NCBI GenBank assembly: GCA_964247055.1
Contig: OZ176050.1
Span: forward strand, 13,826,001-13,890,000
DNA from: Paragordius varius
Lineage: Eukaryota; Nematomorpha
Length of the DNA stretch: 64,000 nt
Reading direction: 5' to 3'
Part shown: piece by piece, positions 58,445 to 64,000 of the stretch
How positions within the stretch are numbered: position 1 is the first letter of the stretch
How the letters are laid out: the number at the start of each line of letters is the position of its first letter
Translations under genes and position numbers: made by a program
The notes under the pieces: generated by a model
Told to the model about the DNA's origin: nothing
The model's input: the letters and a program-made list of their open reading frames with translations, nothing else
Database searches by the model: none

Positions 58445-61400
58445 TTAGAGAGCGTGAAAAAAAGTTTTTTTCGAAAATATATATGTGGATTTAATGATTA
58501 GAGAATTGGACATATTTTTTATGTTAAATTTTATCATAAATTTTAAATTAATATATAACCTTTATATACCCACTCCCTAATCCAAATAATATCGGATATA
58601 TTTAAAAAGTGATAAATTTAAATTGACGTTTTTTATATTTCTTGCTATATACTATTTACGAATCAAATTCACCCTAGAAATAAATTATGTGTTTTCGGAC
58701 TAATATAACTCATCATTAATAAGAAATATATTCTTATGGCAGAGTTTTTTTCAGTGTCATATTAATTTTAAACAAAATCAATTTTATAAATGAAAAATTA
58801 GATATTATTTATATTAAAAAACACATAATTTAGGGTGAATTTGAATTGTTTGAGGGTTAAAATTGTTAAGGATGAATTGAAATTGTTTAAGGGTAAATTT
58901 GATGTGTAAATGATATATATCCTTACAAAACTTAGATATATAATTTTATATTTGAGTACCCCAATTTTAAAATTTGAATATCTTATATTCATCATAATAA
59001 TAAAACTTGATATAGTAAAGGAGCATTTTTGTTAGCTATTTCACGATCCAACAAACATAGGAAACCCAAACATTCAAAAGCAATCGAACGAATAGTTAGG
59101 GCACATTCGTCACTATCATTTGAGTTTTGGGATAAACTTTTCTTATTTTCAGCTAAATATTTTTAATGAAAAAAAATGGTATTGGAATTGGGTTTATGAT
59201 TATTTTTTAACTCTGGCCTATAAAAAATAAAATTATTATAAATTGGCTTTGAAAACAAATCTTAAACCTCTTCTTAACCTCTATTAACCATTTTTTTCAA
59301 CAAACTCTTATTTTTTCCAATTTTTATAATCTACTTAAGATATTCTTAAACATCTACATTCATAACCAATCACGTCGGTTATCATTTTTAGATATCGATT
59401 AAAAACTCAACTATACAAGCAAAATTACGATAAATTATAAAAAAAGATTAACTACTCAAAAGCGCATATTACATTTTTTCCATTGTATACCAGGGAGGAT
59501 AACATCACCTAACAAAGGTTTAAGGTGTTCAAATTCTTGTTTTGCATTTTCAAGCAGTAGGATAGATACTGAACCACTTTTTTCATCATTTTTTCCATTG
59601 ATTAAAATGGGGCCTCGAATTTGCGTAAAAACTACGAGGATTTCACGGCAAATGGTTAGCGCTTTACGGAACATGGATGGATTTGTTTCAATAAGCATAT
59701 TGTTTGCTTTACTATTGGCAATTTCCATAGATACCACGTCGTCTTCATTAGTTGTTGTATAATTATCAATTTGGTGTCCGTTACCTATGTGTAAAAAAAC
59801 ATGAAATATAGGCAGAAAGATCCCTTTTAATAAATTTTGATTAGTTAAAAAACTTGGGAATTATGCCAAAGTATTTTTTTAATAACAATTATTACACGTT
59901 TTAATGTGCGTAAAAAGTACACCATTTGCATTTCAAGTTGGTCCTTGAACATTTCAAGTTGGTCGTTTAACTTTTAAAGTTGGTCATTGAACACTTCTAG
60001 TCGGTCCTTGAACATTTTAAGTTGATCCTTGAACACTTGTTGGTCCTTGAACATTTTAAGTTGGTCCTTGAACACTTTAAGCTGGTCCTTAACACTTTAA
60101 TTTAGTCCTTGAACACTTCAAGTTGGTCCATGAACATTTTAAGTTGGTCCTTTAACACTTCAAGAGTGTTCAACACTTTAAGTTGGTCCTTGAACATTTC
60201 AAGTTGGTCCTTGAACACTTCAAGTTGGTCTTTGAACATTTTAAGAGTGATCTTGAACACTTCAAGTTGGTCCTATAACACTTCAAATTGGTCCTTTAAC
60301 AGTTCAAGTTAGTCCTAGAACATTTCAAGTTAATTTTTGAACACTTCAAGTTGGTCCTGAGCATTATAAGTTGGTCCTTTAACACTTCAAGATGGTCCTT
60401 TGACTTTTTTGTTTTGTTTTTAACTTTTATCAATCACAATTTAATCGCTTTTGATCTATTTTCTTTAAACATACTCTTTAAAATCACAACATCAACTTTT
60501 AATCATTTAGAAACCGTATATCTTTATTGTTTATCTAAAAATATTTTTATATTAGTAAGATTTTAACACGTTTGAATATAAAAATTTTCTGGATTATTGG
60601 GTACAATTTTTTAAAAAAACATTTAGAAGGTAAAAAAATTTTTAAATTGATAGAAATTAGTTTGAAATAAAAAAAATATTTTTAAATGAATAATTATATA
60701 CTAAATAAAGAATATTAGCTTAAAAAGCTATAAAATATAAAAAACATCTAAAAATTATGATTAAATCCAAACTAAAAAATTTTAAGGAACTCGAAGTGTT
60801 CAAGGACCAACTTGAAGTGTGAAAGGACTGACTTGAAGTGTTCAAGGACCAACTAAAAGTGTTCAAGGATTAACTTAAAGTGTTCAAGGATTAACCTAAA
60901 ATGTTCAAGGACCAACTGGTAGTGTTAAAGGACACTCTTGAAGTTTAAATGGTATATATCAAAATATAATATTTAAACGTAACAGTTTCAAATCTTTCAA
61001 ACTTTAATAAATACGTCCAAAACTTAATTATATATAATCTCGATAATAAACTTATAGAATATGTTGTCAAGCAACTCTCTAGTTTAATTAGAATATTTCT
61101 ATCTTTAAAAATTGAAACTTTTTTTTCTTACTTAAATTCCCCTAATTTTAATTTTACTAAAATATATATACATAATGGTTGTTCATGAGGAGTGTCATGA
61201 AAAATTTGATCTTGTTGACTGTTTGTGAGTAAAGGATCTAAAACATCCGAAATAATTTCCAACAAATTGCGTATTAGTTTAGAATTTGAATGTGAATTAT
61301 TTCGTTGTTTTGAGGACATGTTAGCTATCAGCGTACAATTTGTGGCAGAAAAACTTTCATTTGTATTATTAAAATTAAGGCAGGACTGATCCATCGTACT

Positions 61401-61715
61401 TTTATCTCCCATATTTTTATCATGATTAACCTATAAAACAAACATGGCAGAATAAAATTTGTATTATGGAAATTAGTTTACAGTTATCATTTAAAGTTAA
61501 AAAGGCACATTTTTGAAAATAAAAGCATAAATTATACAAACCTTGACTTAAAATATAACTTTTATTTTTGAGTGGCGATATATATGTATTAGATCTGTAA
61601 TTATTTCTTAATCGCAAATGCATTATTTCTAAAAAATAGTAAAAAACCATCATTTTCTCTATACAAAACATTAGTCTTTCTTTACATTAATATTTGTCCT
61701 TAAAACATTAATCTA

Positions 61716-61751
<36 letters not shown>

Positions 61752-62308
61752 TACATCGACAAAAAATTTTGATTTAAAAAAATCATTGCAGAATTTAGTA
61801 TAATATAGTTCATGAATCAAAACTAAATTTCTCTTTTAAACCCTAAAATGACAAAAAAGAATTATTTATACTCATAATTGAGACTTAATTTCAATATAGC
61901 ATAAAATAAAATTTATTAAAAAAAATTGTAAAGTATTACGGAACGTGTTAGAACACTAAAATTAAGCGATCCGCCCCCAAAACCCGAACCAAACAAATCC
62001 TCATCTTCGTCACTTTCGGCTTCACTCACTTTCTAAAATCCCAGGAAAAAAATTTCAAAAAAATATATTTTTTCTATGAATTCTCTAAAAATTATAAGTT
62101 AAGGATTAAATGTTATATTGCATATAATTTTATAATTATTCAAATATTAAAATCAAAGAAACATTACTGATACGTTTTCAACCATGAGATTATCAAAGTA
62201 TTACAAAATATTTTATTCTGAAAAATATTTCCATCAAAGATTGTGTATAAACCAATAATTTGCTCATATTTTTAATTTAAATATAATATATTAAAGAATA
62301 TAGATTGT

Positions 62309-62342
<34 letters not shown>

Positions 62343-63304
62343 TAAAACAAATATAATATTTGTATTATAAAAGTAGTTTTTTTTGATAAAAGGGTGTGAA
62401 CAGATAATAAACCATATATTATTCGTAATAGCAATTTAAAGGTCCCTCCAAAAAATTTTTAAAGGACCCGAGAAATTATAAATTGCAAATTTAGAAAAAT
62501 CGCAGTATAATTAATTTTCTCAATTTCTGAATAAATTTATTCGACTAAAGCTTATTTTAATTTTTACAGTTTGATAATGTAATAAATATGAATGACCGTA
62601 TATACTTCTAATGCGACCCGCACCTGTTTTTTTAGTTAAAAATGTTACCCGCGAAGCCATTTGTGTATTGGACACGTCTGACCTAGACATAACTCATAAA
62701 ACTAATAATTATTCATGTTTTAAACAAACATCGATTAATTATATTATTTTATATACAAGAATATATATAATAATTTATTTTTCGTATAAAAGCGTCATGA
62801 AGCGAACAAATAAATAAAATAGATTATTCTTACAAATAAATCATAAAAACGCACTGTTTAATTCAATTACAGGTAAACGCAACTTGGATTTTGAACTATT
62901 ATAAACTATAAAGTAAATAACTTACCCAAACATCATTTCTAAACATTGGATCCTCATCGTCGTCTTCGAGGGCACAATTGTTATTCCTTTCTGCGGTTTC
63001 GCTTATTTTAGCATTTTGCATACCATTCGATAAATTTTGATTTTTATGCTTAGGCTTTAACTGATGATTATTTTTAACATCAGAACTAAATTTTTTCGTT
63101 TCAGAATTCACAGTAAAAGTATTATCTCCAATATTGTTGATTTTTAAATTATCTACCATAGGTTTTTGCTGTTTTTGTGGTTTTAAATGTGCAAAGGTAA
63201 CATAAGTTTTTATAAGGTCGGCACATGTGGAATCCTTTAACCATGTATGGGCATGGATACAAAGTTTAGGTATGAGTTGTTTTAAACAGGCTAGTATACG
63301 TTTT
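54328..63304 (-). CDS. NCAPG: condensin subunit CAP-G / Cnd3 homolog, C-terminal part (11 exons, continues past the window)
   Basis: HEAT-repeat subunit of condensin, which compacts mitotic chromosomes. Minus-strand exons: 63304-62926, 62032-61940, 61430-61172, 59784-59491, 59152-59007, 57802-57530, 57160-56766, 56191-55885, 55245-55047, 54648-54494 and 54396-54328. Phases agree throughout, giving about 856 residues here. Best family evidence is the run LLLENAKQEFEHLKPLLGDV, then IRSIAFECLGFLCLLDREIA, then FQLDLPPIQLLTARILFDLA, then LRYELVKGICRLTLHTS. This parallels human NCAPG segments around NLAVLCLGCCGLQNQDFA, KISALKAIFDQLMTFG and LRTGAAEGLAKLMFSG in order and spacing. Later exons are less conserved (PHALIAQCISTTLINAND, LLENKMEKILLRTLIKTL), and the protein ends …LDQLYRL. 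An acidic Gly-rich loop (ESDEDEDLFGSGFGGGS) is encoded by exon 62032-61940. The donor of exon 57802-57530 and the choice of the last acceptors are inferred from phase. The N-terminus lies beyond 63304. Confidence 0.82.
55267..55545. mobile_element. foldback-like element, family B (copy B12)
   Basis: Left tataccatttacacttcaaa with three ttcaccctt-type units. The right array is decayed, ending gatttgtaaatcgtat. It lies in a CAP-G intron. Confidence 0.7.
57848..58380. mobile_element. foldback-like element, family B' (21-bp unit of the GGTCC type), flanked by TA repeats
   Basis: The left array has about four units of the cttcaagttggtccttgaa type. The centre is about 370 bp. The right array is the inverse (aggaccaacttgaagtgttc) and the element ends tgcgaatggcatta. 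TA microsatellites touch both ends (57822-57840 and 58378-58436). It lies in a CAP-G intron. Confidence 0.75.
58378..58436. repeat. (TA)n microsatellite, the longest in the window
   Basis: About 58 bp of TA repeat directly at the right edge of the family B' element. Confidence 0.9.
58646..58918. mobile_element. foldback-like element, family B (copy B13)
   Basis: Left tatactatttacgaatcaaa. Right gggtgaatttgaattgtttg, gggtaaatttgatgtgtaaa and tgatata. Confidence 0.7.
59918..60956. mobile_element. foldback-like element, family B', large copy with a 21-bp array of over 20 units
   Basis: About 1039 bp in a CAP-G intron. The left array at 59930-60410 has over 20 units with consensus ttcaagttggtccttgaaca plus one base. 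The middle, about 380 bp, has no array. The right array at 60790-60945 is inverted (gttcaaggaccaacttgaag). The termini are tacaccatttgcatttcaag and the inverse cttgaagtttaaatggtata, the same ends as family B. The open frame across 60109-60312 (repeating SSWSLNT) is only a reading of the array. Confidence 0.85.
61722..61750. repeat. (TA)n microsatellite
   Basis: A TA run in a CAP-G intron. Similar short runs occur at 62315-62341 and 63870-63888. Confidence 0.85.
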
Positions 63305-64000
63305 CTATTTTAAAAAAATTAATTGTATATTTGTTTAACTAATTGCTAAAAAAATGAATTTATTAAATGTTTTTCAAATAGAATAAATCCAATATTATTT
63401 TACTCTTAATTTGTTTTAGTTTAAAAATACAATTGATTACATATCAGCGATAGATTAAAATGGTTATTTTATTTTTAGTTATCGATTAAAACCCCAAAAA
63501 TATGTTTGTATATAACGTAATTACAAATTTAAATTATTTAGCCTTAAATTGTTTCGATCATAGTTTTGAAAAATTTAAGCTGTATATTATCTAATATAGC
63601 GATAAATTAGAACCGCAAGAAATTAATAATTTTTTAAATATTAAAAAAATATTTTAAACTGCGTTTCATACCGGTACCAATTTGATTTTTATCATTATTG
63701 TAGAATATGTTTACTTTGTATTAAAATATCATTTTCCATTTATCTAATCATATATGTATATTCCTTTGTTTAAGCACATTAATATTTAATTGATATTGCT
63801 TTTAAATTTAAAAATATATGAAAATCATTTGACAAAAAACTTTGTATCCAGAACCGTTCATATTAATTATATATATATATATATATATCTCAAAAATATT
63901 TAAGAAAAATTAAATTCCTAAAATTTCACATTTTAGGCATTTGTACACACAATAAGATATCATTATATATTTAAAACTTTCGTAATAATAAAAAATAAAA
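63305..64000. other. CAP-G intron or upstream sequence at the window edge
   Basis: AT-rich. A short open stretch ending in a possible donor at about 63672 (…TTGGTACCG|GTATG) could be a further exon, but its acceptor is weak and I do not call it. Confidence 0.4.

Noticed and set aside
60109-60312. Open frame with repeating SSWSLNT, possible repeat protein
   Set aside because: Same cause: it reads through the 21-bp array of the B' element inside a CAP-G intron.
59930-60410. CRISPR-like array
   Set aside because: The units are contiguous with no unique spacers, the host is an animal, and an inverted array closes the other end.
63661-63715. Possible further upstream CAP-G exon
   Set aside because: There is a usable donor, but the only acceptor (AATACAAAG) is poor and the peptide shows no family similarity.

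Overview
The window is AT-rich animal (metazoan) genomic DNA, roughly three quarters A+T by eye. All four host genes lie on the minus strand and are split by introns. From left to right they are: an NK2-class homeobox gene (2333-5429, complete, 3 exons); a duplicated pair of small secreted-protein genes (24316-25935 and 31027-32908, 4 exons each); a MORC2-family GHKL ATPase/zinc-finger CW gene (34192-52756, 24 exons followed, first coding exon not found); and the C-terminal part of condensin subunit CAP-G (54328-63304, 11 exons, continuing beyond the right edge). The species cannot be fixed from this sequence. Two introns of only 24 and 26 nt near the 5' end of the MORC2 gene, and small phase-symmetric exons in the secreted pair, resemble gene habits known from parasitic flatworms. 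That is a suggestion, not an identification.

Layout: 1-5430 holds the homeobox gene and its flank. 5430-10380 is AT-rich DNA in which I see no gene. 10380-12320 is repeat-derived and contains a degenerate dimeric tandem array (about 310 bp per dimer). 12323-16866 is a young Ty3/gypsy LTR element on the minus strand with near-identical LTRs and a 5-bp target duplication. 16867-20586 is old repeat DNA with two diverged direct duplications. 20587-22841 is a decayed hAT transposon. 23959-33000 holds the secreted-protein pair, interleaved with MITEs, a mariner fossil and two short hAT derivatives. 34-63.3 kb holds the MORC2 and CAP-G genes, whose introns are packed with at least three families of small inverted-repeat elements.

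The least ordinary things here are: (i) a foldback-like element family whose ends are inward-facing arrays of a 21-bp unit, present as about 13 copies of one type and 2 copies of a second type built on a related 21-bp unit; (ii) the secreted-protein pair, which share exon phases and a core promoter block, where one copy carries a 1-bp deletion in an exon whose skipping would keep the frame; (iii) the 24/26-nt introns; and (iv) a tandem repeat made from the end of a MORC2 exon. MORC2 and CAP-G are both chromosome or chromatin proteins and sit in the same orientation, but nothing in the sequence shows that they are co-regulated.
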